DNA of 64,000 nt from Dehalococcoidia bacterium (lineage in GTDB: Bacteria; Chloroflexota; Dehalococcoidia; SZUA-161): contig JACWAE010000043.1 in the NCBI GenBank assembly GCA_014874385.1, positions 1 through 64,000 on the forward strand, given 5' to 3'. Under the pieces are notes generated by a model that saw only the letters and a list, made by a program, of their open reading frames with translations, had not been told where the DNA came from and did not search any database. A program made the position numbers and the translations under genes. Positions 9,178 to 17,432 of the stretch are shown in pieces. Positions within the stretch are counted from its first letter, which is position 1, and every line of letters starts with the position of its first letter.

Positions 9178-9245
9178 ATATTAACAATTAAACTATGGAG
9201 AAATCATAAAATGGGGAGAGGAATGATTAAAAATATATCACATTT
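9178..9245 (-). promoter_or_regulatory. Promoter-like element, family 1, copy A (upstream of cooS)
   Basis: On the minus strand: ATGATT at 9207-9202, 18-base spacer, TAATAT at 9183-9178. The upstream block AAATGTGATATAT is also shared with copies at 14514, 49097 and 56634, at the same 33-34-base offset. It overlaps the last bases of the neighbouring phosphatase gene. Confidence 0.55.
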
Positions 9246-9864
9246 CAACAGGTGCATTTCTATAGTGAGAGGTATCATTAAGCGTGACCAGCCGCTTCGA
9301 GCTATCTGTAACCCGGACTACGCTCAGTGCTGCATTATCTATGTTGAATCTGCGATAAATACTATACGTTGCACCAAGAACATAGGACACCACTATCTTC
9401 ACCACAATATCGTGGGTCACTATCACCGCCGGCTGCCCCTGGCTGGCAGCTACCACAGTCTCAAAGGCTCGAACAGCCCTCTCCGCCACCTGTCCGAAAC
9501 TCTCGCCATGGGGCATAGTAAGCCTCGACGGGTCTATCCGGGACTGCTGCCATAGCTCAGGCCACCTTTGGGCGATTTCGCTCTCATGCAACCCCTGCCA
9601 GTCCCCCAGCTTAATCTCTATCAAGTCATCGAGGGGCTTCACTTGTAGGCCATAAGGCTCAGCAATAATAGATGCAGTGGTATAAGCCCTCTTAAGTGGG
9701 CTGGTGTATATTGAGGCTACAGGCAAGCCAGCCAGCCTGGAGGCCAATTTGCGCGCCTGGCTGTACCCTACCTCATCAAGGTCTTCCTCAGACCATCCCA
9801 TATAATGACCGGTGACATTCGACCTGGTCTGTCCATGGCGCACTAAAAGCACAGTCGTGGTCAT
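9238..9864 (-). CDS. Histidine phosphatase family protein (phosphoglycerate-mutase/CobC-like)
   Basis: 208 residues. The phosphohistidine motif LLVRHGQT gives H10, a second catalytic His occurs in VIVTHDIVVK, and SPLKRAYTTA is the usual substrate-binding arginine segment. Candidate activities are 2,3-bisphosphoglycerate-independent-type mutase relatives, alpha-ribazole phosphatase or a broad phosphatase; sequence alone does not decide. I start at the ATG at 9864, preceded by TTGGAG; an in-frame TTG at 9876 is the alternative. It lies upstream of cooS on the same strand with a 140-base gap holding a promoter-like element. Confidence 0.88.
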   Translation of the reverse strand: MTTTVLLVRHGQTRSNVTGHYMGWSEEDLDEVGYSQARKLASRLAGLPVASIYTSPLKRAYTTASIIAEPYGLQVKPLDDLIEIKLGDWQGLHESEIAQRWPELWQQSRIDPSRLTMPHGESFGQVAERAVRAFETVVAASQGQPAVIVTHDIVVKIVVSYVLGATYSIYRRFNIDNAALSVVRVTDSSKRLVTLNDTSHYRNAPVEM

Positions 9865-10114
9865 TTCTATCTCCAATAAAGCTCATTTGGCCTGCCAGAA
9901 AGCAGTTGCTCTGCCATAAAGTGCTGCGTCCTTATCAAATCAAACCGAGTCTTATTCTCATGGCATTTAGTAAAAAGTCTACCTTATTGGACTCCACCTT
10001 GCAAATATTTCATGAGGTAACTTTAACCTGGCGAAGCCCATCTGCTTAACGGCCTTTTGTTGATTACAGGATTGTGATACAATTCCCCTAGTTTCTAAAT
10101 ATAGTGAGTAAGTT

Positions 10115-11536
10115 ATGGCTCTGAGACAGAAGACCAAAATAGTTTGCACCATCGGCCCTGCTACAGGCTCGTCCTCTGCTATCGAGGAGCTTATTAAGGC
10201 AGGGATGAACGTAGCACGCCTCAATTTCTCCCACGGTACCCATAAGGATCATGCAGAGTATATTCGAAATATACGGAAGGCAGCATCGAAGCTGAACACC
10301 CCGGTAGCCATCCTACAGGACCTCGCCGGGCCCAAGATTCGAACCGGACAACTCACGAAGAAAGAGGTCCAACTCAAGGAAGGGGCTTCCTTCACCCTCT
10401 CCAAACTTAAAGTGCCTGGCGATGAGCACTCAGTGAGCCTGAATCTGCCCGAACTCATAGGGAACCTGAAGCGGGGTGATGTTATCTTTCTGGACGACGG
10501 AGCGATAAAGCTGGAGGTGGCTGACACCTCTCCTAAGGCTGTGAAATGCCGGGTGATTGTGGGAGGTGTTCTAGGATGGGAGAAGGGCGTAAATGTGCCG
10601 GGGGTAAGACTCAATGTACCCTCTTCCACAGAAAAGGATTTTAATGACCTCCTCTTCGGCATAAAGCATGAGGTTGATTTCGTAGCTCTTTCCTTCGTCA
10701 GAGAAGCTAACGATATCATCCGCGTGAGGAAGTTCCTTAAAAAGAGAGGTGCCGATATCCCGCTCATCGCCAAGATAGAGAAGTGGGAGGCATGTGAGCA
10801 CCTCGACAAGATTTTAGCGGCATCCGATGGCTTGATGGTAGCTCGAGGCGACCTGGGTGTGGAGATTCCCATCGAGAGAGTCCCCCTGGAGCAGAAGGAG
10901 ATAATCAGAAAATGCAACCGTGCCGGAAAGCCTGTGATCACTGCCACCCAGATGCTGCAGTCAATGATAGATTCTCCTTATCCCACCCGTGCCGAAGTCA
11001 CAGACATAGCCAACTCTATCTTCGATGGTACTGATGCTATAATGCTCTCCGGCGAGACTGCCGTCGGTCGCTACCCGGTAGAGGCAGTGCAGGTTATGAT
11101 GAAGATCGCTCTGACTACAGAGGCTGCTCTACCTTATAGTAAGATGCTCCTGGAAAAGGGGGCAGACCTCGAGCCTCAAACAGACGATGCTATAAGCTAT
11201 GCCGCCTGCCATACCGCCCACCAGCTCGGAGCAGCAGCCATCGTGGCCTTTACTAAATCGGGGAGCACTGCCAGACGGGTAGCCAAATACCGCCCGGGCA
11301 TACCCATTATCTCCGCTACCCCGAGCTCTGAGCAGAGGAGAAGGCTTCTCCTGTCCTGGGGAGTTTACCCGTTTGAGGTAACCGAGCCCTCCGACGTGAA
11401 CGATCTTCTGGCCCAGGGAGTGAAGCTGAGCCGGGACACCGGGGTGGCGCGGAAGGGCGACCTTATCGTTATCACAGCAGGCATCCCCATCAATGTAGCC
11501 GGCACTACGAACCTGCTCAAGGTAGAAAAGGTGTGA
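10115..11536 (+). CDS. pyk: Pyruvate kinase
   Basis: 473 residues, full length for the bacterial enzyme that turns phosphoenolpyruvate and ADP into pyruvate and ATP. Visible motifs are the N-terminal TKIVCTIGPAT, RLNFSHG, the metal and substrate site LIAKIEKWEA, MVARGDLGVEIP, and ATQMLQSM. The C-terminal domain is complete, ending in IPINVAGTTNLLKVEKV. The start ATG has only a weak ribosome site (GTGAGTAAG). A small membrane protein follows after 13 bases. Confidence 0.96.
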   Translation: MALRQKTKIVCTIGPATGSSSAIEELIKAGMNVARLNFSHGTHKDHAEYIRNIRKAASKLNTPVAILQDLAGPKIRTGQLTKKEVQLKEGASFTLSKLKVPGDEHSVSLNLPELIGNLKRGDVIFLDDGAIKLEVADTSPKAVKCRVIVGGVLGWEKGVNVPGVRLNVPSSTEKDFNDLLFGIKHEVDFVALSFVREANDIIRVRKFLKKRGADIPLIAKIEKWEACEHLDKILAASDGLMVARGDLGVEIPIERVPLEQKEIIRKCNRAGKPVITATQMLQSMIDSPYPTRAEVTDIANSIFDGTDAIMLSGETAVGRYPVEAVQVMMKIALTTEAALPYSKMLLEKGADLEPQTDDAISYAACHTAHQLGAAAIVAFTKSGSTARRVAKYRPGIPIISATPSSEQRRRLLLSWGVYPFEVTEPSDVNDLLAQGVKLSRDTGVARKGDLIVITAGIPINVAGTTNLLKVEKV

Positions 11537-11549
11537 AGGGAGAGACCCC

Positions 11550-11861
11550 ATGGCCTGGTATGCTTATCTGGCCTACTTCTTTGCCGGGTTCTTTCTCGCT
11601 AACGGAGTGCCTCACTTCGTGCAGGGCATATCGGGGAAAAAGTTCCCCAGCCCCTTCGCCTCGCCCCCGGGCAGGGGTGAATCCCCACCTCTGGTTAATG
11701 CCCTCTGGGGCCTGGCCAACTTTTTCATCGGGTACACCCTCATCTTTGAGGTGAGCGATTTCCATTTTGGCATGACTCGCGATGTCCTCATGGTAGCGTT
11801 AGGCGCGCTCTTCATCTCGGTGATTTTATCCGTCACCTTCGGGCGGGCACGCAATAGCTGA
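11550..11861 (+). CDS. Small hypothetical membrane protein downstream of pyk
   Basis: 103 residues with three likely membrane helices: YLAYFFAGFFLANGVPHFV, ALWGLANFFIGYTLIF and VALGALFISVILSVTF. Between helices 1 and 2 lies a loop GKKFPSPFASPPGRGESPPL. Proteins of this shape occur in several bacteria without known function. The ATG follows GGGAGAG and is 13 bases past the pyk stop, so the two are probably co-transcribed. I cannot assign a role. Confidence 0.75.
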   Translation: MAWYAYLAYFFAGFFLANGVPHFVQGISGKKFPSPFASPPGRGESPPLVNALWGLANFFIGYTLIFEVSDFHFGMTRDVLMVALGALFISVILSVTFGRARNS

Positions 11862-11926
11862 ACCTGTGTTGAGCGTGCGGCACGGCCCGCAAGGAGCCTG
11901 GGGACAAAAATCCTGAGTCTTTGTCT

Positions 11927-14365
11927 TCACAGCCCGAACCTCTTGAAAGCTAGATACTTTGGCAAATCGATAGCGAATGTGAATACTGCGGAAAGTCCCA
12001 GGACGAAAAGGACCTGGTACCAGGTGAGTGACGGCACGATGCCTCCAAATATCCCCAGCAGTGTGAATACAATCAGGGCACCTGCTGTTGAGATAACCAA
12101 TTCTCTGCCCGGACGCGAAGACCAGAAATACTTTCTCTCCCTCACGATATAGACTCTGAACTGACTGGTGAAAACAAGCAGGAGCATGATGAAGGTTTGC
12201 AGCTTGACGAACTCCAAATGGAAGTAGTGATCTCCGATAAAAAGTGCGATCCCTCCTTCGGCTATCATCAAGGCCCCAATAACGAGTGAGGCGAAGGTGA
12301 TGTTTCTCACATTCCACTTGTTCGGGTTCGCCGTGTATTTTACGTTGTCGGTTGCCAGGGACATGGTAACGAAGTCGTTAGCAAATATGAGTAATGCCAT
12401 TCCCAGCAGGGATAGGACAGTATCATGGAACAAGAAGAAACCTGCAGTCAGTAAGCCAATGACCTGGATTACCTTGGTAACCTTGTTCAAAACCCATGTC
12501 AGCATTCTCTGATATATGTGCCGGCTGGTCTTTATGGCATCGATTATCACCTTTATGCCGGGCTCCGTTATGACCATGCTGGCCGAAGCCTTAGCTACAT
12601 CGCTTGACTCACTTACCGAAATTCCCATCTCTGCCTGCTTGAGCGCCGGGGCATCGTTGACCCCATCCCCCGTCATACCGACCTGGTGACCCTGGGATTG
12701 CAGCAATTTAACAATTTTGTACTTATCTTCAGGGTAGATCTCGGCGAATCCATCACATTCTTCGACCATCTTGGCCTGCTCTTCCTCACTCAAGCCCTTC
12801 AGTTCTTCTATGCGGATGATTTTGCTGCCCACAGATACCTGGCGGGCTATTTCCCTGGCTATGGCGATATGGTCGCCGGTAAGCATTATCGGCTTTACGC
12901 CTAACGCTCTTGCCCCTTCTATCATGTCTTTTGAATCGGGCCTCGGAGGGTCGGATAGCGCCAGAAAACCCACGAACTGAATATTGTCCAGGTCATCACC
13001 TTCTGACCTGGCGACGCCCAAAGTCCGGTAGCCTTTCGAGGATAGCTCCTCCACTTTTTTAGCACCCGTCGCCCTGGCCTGTTCATTCAATCCTTTACAG
13101 AGGGCCATCACCATTTGTGGAGCCCCCTTAATTGCCCTGAACCTTTTGCCTCCGACAGAAACGATGGCTTCTGCTTTCTTAGTTGATGGCTCAAAGGGAG
13201 TAAATGAGAGCTGCTCGTAAAGGCTTAAATCCGCTTTGGCTATCTTACTGTATTCGACAACCGTAGCATCTATGGCATCCTTTCCTGACTGTTCTGATGC
13301 CAGAGCCGAGACTTTAATTACATCCTCTTCCTTATAGTTGGCAAAGGGTATAGTTTCGGTGACCGATAATTTGTTCTGTGTTATGGTCCCTGTCTTGTCC
13401 AGGCAGAGAACATCAATCGAGGCTGCGTCTTCGATTGAATCGAGCCGGGTTACCAGCACCCCTTTCCTCACCAGCTCGGTTGCACCCACTGCCTGAACGA
13501 TGGTAAGCACTGCGGGCAAAGCCACCGGGATTGCTCCCATAAGGAAGATTACGGCGAAAGTAAGTATCGATACGATGCCTGTTTTCAAAAACACAGCATC
13601 TATGGCAACTACTATCAATGCGGCTATACCCAGGTACATCATGTACCGCACTATAGCCAGCATTATCTGCTCCTGATGAGATTTCGGCTTGGCTATCTTG
13701 ACCAGTTCTGCGGTTTTGCCAAAATAGGTATTTCCGCCGGTGTTAACGACAAGGCACCTAGCTTCTCCTCTCTTTACTATGGAACTGGAATAGATGATAG
13801 CTGATTGCCGGTCATCCACTGGCAGAGACTCCCCGGTCAGAACCGATTGGTCCATGGATAGCTCACCGGTCATCATTTTGGCATCAGCCGGCACAACATC
13901 TCCCAGGCCGACGGAAATAATATCTCCCGGCACAATTCCCCCGGCATCCTGTACTGCCCATTTGCCGTCTCGCAGCACTCTGGCTTTGATAGCCAGCCGT
14001 CTCTTTAAGGCTTCCAACGCTTTTTGTGAACCCTGGGCCTGTGTATAGCCTACGACTGCGTTAATAGTGAGAAGGGCAAAGATTATTCCTGCTTCCAGGT
14101 TATGGTGGAGGACGATGGAGAGCACCATCGCCAATTCCAGGAGCCAGGGCATGGGGCCCCAGTAACGTGAAAAGAATTCGAGAAGAGGGTTCTTCTTTTT
14201 CCCGGTTATCTCGTTAGGTCCAAATATGCCAATACGATTGCTGGCCTCGGATTCCGTGAGGCCATCTATTGTGGTATCCAGCAATCTGATAGCGTCTTCA
14301 ACGGACAATTCTTTATATTCGGCAGTGCCTCTTATCTTCAGGGAGGGCTTCCCTTGTTCGCTCAT
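11927..14365 (-). CDS. Plasma-membrane proton-efflux P-type ATPase (P3A)
   Basis: About 812 residues of a single-polypeptide H+-pumping ATPase, best known in fungi and plants and also found in archaea and anaerobic bacteria. The actuator motif LTGESLPV, phosphorylation site LCLDKTGTITQN (aspartate near residue 323), and MTGDGVNDAPALKQAEMGI hinge are all intact, with about ten membrane helices. The start is the ATG at 14365; an upstream in-frame codon at 14410 overlaps a separate 38-codon ORF, so it is unlikely. No heavy-metal CPC motif is present, supporting proton transport. The promoter-like element at 14514 is shared with cooS and two other genes. Confidence 0.92.
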   Translation of the reverse strand: MSEQGKPSLKIRGTAEYKELSVEDAIRLLDTTIDGLTESEASNRIGIFGPNEITGKKKNPLLEFFSRYWGPMPWLLELAMVLSIVLHHNLEAGIIFALLTINAVVGYTQAQGSQKALEALKRRLAIKARVLRDGKWAVQDAGGIVPGDIISVGLGDVVPADAKMMTGELSMDQSVLTGESLPVDDRQSAIIYSSSIVKRGEARCLVVNTGGNTYFGKTAELVKIAKPKSHQEQIMLAIVRYMMYLGIAALIVVAIDAVFLKTGIVSILTFAVIFLMGAIPVALPAVLTIVQAVGATELVRKGVLVTRLDSIEDAASIDVLCLDKTGTITQNKLSVTETIPFANYKEEDVIKVSALASEQSGKDAIDATVVEYSKIAKADLSLYEQLSFTPFEPSTKKAEAIVSVGGKRFRAIKGAPQMVMALCKGLNEQARATGAKKVEELSSKGYRTLGVARSEGDDLDNIQFVGFLALSDPPRPDSKDMIEGARALGVKPIMLTGDHIAIAREIARQVSVGSKIIRIEELKGLSEEEQAKMVEECDGFAEIYPEDKYKIVKLLQSQGHQVGMTGDGVNDAPALKQAEMGISVSESSDVAKASASMVITEPGIKVIIDAIKTSRHIYQRMLTWVLNKVTKVIQVIGLLTAGFFLFHDTVLSLLGMALLIFANDFVTMSLATDNVKYTANPNKWNVRNITFASLVIGALMIAEGGIALFIGDHYFHLEFVKLQTFIMLLLVFTSQFRVYIVRERKYFWSSRPGRELVISTAGALIVFTLLGIFGGIVPSLTWYQVLFVLGLSAVFTFAIDLPKYLAFKRFGL

Positions 14366-14375
14366 ATTATTTTCT

Positions 14376-14492
14376 TCACTTTGTAGTATTATCGGTCGAA
14401 ATACAAGCATGGGGCAGAGAAAAATTCATAAAAGGGATACCAGATCCCGCCATCTGCGAACCATTCGACAGGACAAGCATCTTCTTGTACAT
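14376..14492 (-). CDS. 38-codon leader ORF resembling a UspA N-terminus
   Basis: ATG at 14492 is preceded by GGAGG at 14504-14500 and by a promoter-like element. The peptide starts MYKKMLVLSNGSQMA, close to the universal stress protein start MxKKILVPLDGSE, and includes SLPHA as in UspA proteins; the rest of the Usp domain is missing. It stops 10 bases before the proton ATPase start. It may be a decayed uspA whose expression signals now serve the ATPase, or a translated leader. The Usp resemblance is my inference from the first 30 residues. Confidence 0.5.
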   Translation of the reverse strand: MYKKMLVLSNGSQMAGSGIPFMNFSLPHACISTDNTTK

Positions 14493-14513
14493 CTTAATTC
14501 CTCCGATTATGAC

Positions 14514-14583
14514 ATTGTAGAACTCAGTAATCAAAAAGTCATAAAATGATAGAGTTCAAAATTAAAAAGTTATCACATTTTTG
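14514..14583 (-). promoter_or_regulatory. Promoter-like element, family 1, copy B (upstream of the proton ATPase)
   Basis: Minus strand: ATGACT at 14542-14537, 17-base spacer, TACAAT at 14519-14514, and the upstream block AAAAATGTGATAACTTTTTA. Predicted transcription would begin about 15 bases before the leader ORF start. Same arrangement as copies A, C and D. Confidence 0.6.
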
Positions 14584-14620
14584 GTGAACCAAAGAGGCTA
14601 TGGGAAAAGTGGTTACATGT

Positions 14621-14689
14621 TTTTGCGGCAGAATACTTAATGATTCCCTGCGGGAAGAATGGTCATAGTCAATGCGGATCAGAAATCCC
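14621..14689 (+). repeat. Direct repeat, left copy, flanking a nuclease-like gene
   Basis: About 69 bases starting TTTTGCGGCAGAATACTTAA and ending ATCAGAAATCCC. It matches 15429-15498 in the same orientation with roughly 80% identity. The pair brackets an AT-rich gene, suggesting insertion or recombination between the repeats. Confidence 0.7.
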
Positions 14690-14702
14690 GAAGATTTATG
14701 AC

Positions 14703-15194
14703 CTATAGGAGACGTTCATGGTCAATAGGTTCGTCATTCGGAACCTTATAGTTTTTTAAGAACGAACGAAATAGTTTTGAATATTCAATATCCTTGACAG
14801 GTATAAGAAAAACTTGATCCGGTGAATCGGGTTCTCCGCCTAGTCCAAGAGTTATGTATACAGGTAATTTTTTATCGATTTCTTTATATCTTTTTAATTG
14901 AAAAGGTTTGCACCAGTCAACCTTATCTTCATAGTATGTAGAGCGATATTTTGCTTCCACAAAAAATTCTTTACCGGTTCGAATTGCCCTGAATTTAAAA
15001 TCAGGTTCTTTGCTATTTTCAATATAATCATTTTTGTTGATTGCATAGTCGTGAGTTCTCTGCAATGTAATAAATTTATCTTTAGTAAAAAGGTGTTTGC
15101 GTACATAGTCTTCAAATGCTTCGCCTTTTTTAAAACCCTCTGGTGTGCTTATCTCATCCCATACTAATTTTGTAACTTTCGAGAATAAACCCAT
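14703..15194 (-). CDS. Hypothetical PD-(D/E)XK nuclease-like protein
   Basis: 163 residues, clearly more AT-rich than its neighbours. The sequence EPDFKFRAIRTGKEFFVEAK fits the PD-x(n)-(D/E)xK core of restriction-endonuclease-fold nucleases: PD near residue 64, then EAK about 14 residues on, with an upstream acidic helix (KKGEAFEDYVRKHLF). No methyltransferase or other partner is adjacent. The ATG has AAGGAG at good distance. Direct repeats at both sides and the base composition point to horizontal acquisition. The fold assignment is by motif only; a family name cannot be given. Confidence 0.7.
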   Translation of the reverse strand: MGLFSKVTKLVWDEISTPEGFKKGEAFEDYVRKHLFTKDKFITLQRTHDYAINKNDYIENSKEPDFKFRAIRTGKEFFVEAKYRSTYYEDKVDWCKPFQLKRYKEIDKKLPVYITLGLGGEPDSPDQVFLIPVKDIEYSKLFRSFLKNYKVPNDEPIDHERLL

Positions 15195-15614
15195 TCGCTT
15201 TACTCCTTAACATAGTTTATTGTGATATTCTATAGCCATATGTTTTCCCGCTACTTGAATTATGAGGAAGAGGCAGAGTTGAAACAATCACCTTAAGGTA
15301 CTTTCTGTTGGGTACTTTACGGCTACTGAGATAGTCACTTGCGATGTATTTACTGAGGCAAGGAATAAACTAAACTGCTGACTTGACTCGTCAAAATGAC
15401 CCATTACCCGGTGCTAAGTTATCATTGGTTTTGCGGCAGAATAGTTAATGATTCCTTGCCAGAAGCATGGTAATAGTAAAAGCAGATCAGACATTCCCGG
15501 GTTTTTGCAGGGGTGGGCTATAACGTATAGATAAACGAGTACGCTAATGTAAAAAGATAGTGCGGTCGAACGCCTGGGAAATGAGCTGAAGGTGCGTGCG
15601 GGAAATGCCCTGCT
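15195..15614. other. Non-coding gap holding the right-hand direct repeat
   Basis: 420 bases without a credible ORF. It contains the second direct repeat (15429-15498); otherwise I see no RNA gene or terminator. Confidence 0.5.
15429..15498 (+). repeat. Direct repeat, right copy
   Basis: Starts TTTTGCGGCAGAATAGTTAA and ends ATCAGACATTCCC; partner of 14621-14689, 808 bases away in the same orientation. Confidence 0.7.
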
Positions 15615-16448
15615 CTAGCGGGCGTATCTGCCCTGCGTCAATGCCCAGTGAGTTTCTACTCTGACATCTGATTTTAGCCCTCTGACATCCGGCGTATTTC
15701 GAGCTATTTCGTTAATCCTGTTCAATTCCTCCTGGAAACCCACTGTGCCCGATATTGTAACGATGCCATTATCAGCCTCTACCTCCACCTCCGCAGTCTT
15801 GATACCGGGGTCTGAAATGATCCTGGCCTTAACATCGGTGCTCAGCGCCAGGTCGTTCATGATTTTCTGAGATTCCGGTGAAGTATGGAATACTTCCAGC
15901 TTGGTGGCAGCACATACGACTTCGCAGGCGACGGAAAGGCTGAAGTTATCCAGATTGATAACAAGGTCATACAGCAGGGGGTCCTGCCAGTCTACATGAT
16001 AAAGAAACTTCGTCCACTTTGCCCTTGCATCATCCATCTTGCGAATATATTCGATGGCCTGTTGTCTGCTTAACTTCTGACGATGCATAGCGGATGCTAT
16101 GCGCAGGTCCATGTTTGCGATGACTCTGACCCGGATTAAGTGGGGGACACCAATAAGCAGCAAATGCCCCGCGTGTCCGTGATAGACCACCTTGTCATCC
16201 TTCACCGCATTACAGAGGGCTGCCTGGATAAGAGTAAGATAACGGGTCCTTTCAGATGACAAACGCTCCATGAAGCCGGGTTTCTCCATAAGCGCTTTTT
16301 GTAACCCTTCCTCGTCTGCGCCATACTGCTTTGCTGCCTCGGTAAGAACTTCCCTGGCTATGCAGCGGTAGCCGAGCTTTTCAGCGACCCATTTTGCCAG
16401 ATCTGCGCCCCCGCTAAATGTGCCTCTCGATATTGTGATAATAGCCAT
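15615..16448 (-). CDS. Cytidylate-kinase-like protein fused to a BON domain (copy 2 of tandem pair)
   Basis: 277 residues. Residues 1-190 match the cytidylate-kinase-like family (AITISRGTFSGGADLAKWVA as the degenerate P-loop, REVLTEAAKQYGA, VVYHGHAGHLLL, DLVINLDNFSL). Residues about 200-265 form a BON domain (VEVEADNGIVTISGTVGFQE), a lipid- or ligand-binding module usually found in periplasmic proteins. No signal peptide is present, so the BON part must be cytoplasmic. Closely related to the gene at 16479, 30 bases upstream, from which it arose by tandem duplication. The substrate is unknown. Confidence 0.85.
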   Translation of the reverse strand: MAIITISRGTFSGGADLAKWVAEKLGYRCIAREVLTEAAKQYGADEEGLQKALMEKPGFMERLSSERTRYLTLIQAALCNAVKDDKVVYHGHAGHLLLIGVPHLIRVRVIANMDLRIASAMHRQKLSRQQAIEYIRKMDDARAKWTKFLYHVDWQDPLLYDLVINLDNFSLSVACEVVCAATKLEVFHTSPESQKIMNDLALSTDVKARIISDPGIKTAEVEVEADNGIVTISGTVGFQEELNRINEIARNTPDVRGLKSDVRVETHWALTQGRYAR

Positions 16449-16478
16449 ACTCTGCTCCTGTCGGAAAAGATACGGATT

Positions 16479-17303
16479 TTATACACTGCCTACAAGCCAA
16501 ACAGGCAGGCGCACCCTGAGCCTAGAATCGATCTCTTCAACTCCCGGCTCCATCCGCACGATAGTCCTGATCCTGTCCGCCTCCGCTATAGATTCCACCG
16601 TTCCACTAATTGTAACGACCCCTCCATCAGCTACAACCTCTACCCCTCTATCCGAGATGCCTTTATCTGCGGCAATCAGTGCCCTCAAATGAGTTGCTAA
16701 TACCATATCAGTTATAATCTTCTTTGACAAATCGCTTCTCTGGTAACCTTCCATATTCGACAGATGACAGACAACTTCGCAGGCGCTTTCGATTGCTATC
16801 TGGTCGAGATTGACAACCAAATCGTACAAGTTGGGATCATTCCAGTCTACATCATAGATAAATCGTGTCCATCGCGCCCTGCCCTCATCAACCTCCCGGA
16901 TATATTGCAAAGCCTCTTCCCTGCTTAAATTATTGCGTTCCATGGCATTTTTAACACGGAATTCCATGTTTGCAATGACCTTTATCCTGAAAACATGAGG
17001 AACATCTTTAAGCAGCAAATGGCCTGCGAGTCCGTGATACACCACATCTTCATCCTTGACCTCTTTAAGCAGGGTGGCGCGAATATAGGCAAGATAACGG
17101 TCCCTGGCCCGGGTCAAACGCTCCAGAAGCCATGGTTTCTTGGTGAGGGCTTCCAGCAGCTTCTCTTCCGACACACCGAACTCCTGGGCTGTTGCTACCA
17201 GGACCTCCCGGCTTATGCAGCGATAGCCTAACTTAGCAGCAATACATTCGGCTAACTTCTGGCCCCCGCTGAACGTGCCTCTCGAGATTGTGATGATCGC
17301 CAT
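16479..17303 (-). CDS. Cytidylate-kinase-like protein fused to a BON domain (copy 1)
   Basis: 274 residues with the same architecture as its neighbour: ISRGTFSGGQKLAECIAAKL at the N-terminus, VVYHGLAGHLLLKDVPHVF in the middle, DLVVNLDQIAIES, then BON residues VEVVADGGVVTISGTVES. The phosphate loop lacks the classical GKS lysine-serine, as in other members of this family, so kinase activity is uncertain. GAGGAGG precedes the ATG. The two genes are about half identical by eye and share boundaries, showing that the fused form was duplicated as a unit. Confidence 0.85.
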   Translation of the reverse strand: MAIITISRGTFSGGQKLAECIAAKLGYRCISREVLVATAQEFGVSEEKLLEALTKKPWLLERLTRARDRYLAYIRATLLKEVKDEDVVYHGLAGHLLLKDVPHVFRIKVIANMEFRVKNAMERNNLSREEALQYIREVDEGRARWTRFIYDVDWNDPNLYDLVVNLDQIAIESACEVVCHLSNMEGYQRSDLSKKIITDMVLATHLRALIAADKGISDRGVEVVADGGVVTISGTVESIAEADRIRTIVRMEPGVEEIDSRLRVRLPVWLVGSV

Positions 17304-17432
17304 AATATCCTCCTCTCGCTAATGCTTGCCACATCTACAACAGACCTGGCATCAGCACTTTATTTAAGGCCTCCACCTACAAGGGGCATTTTTAGATTGT
17401 CAGATTGGCTCTGTGAACTCCGTGTTAAAGCC

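Noticed and set aside
10249-10947. Minus-strand ORF of 232 codons inside pyk
   Set aside because: Shadow of pyruvate kinase coding sequence with serine/arginine-rich nonsense composition.
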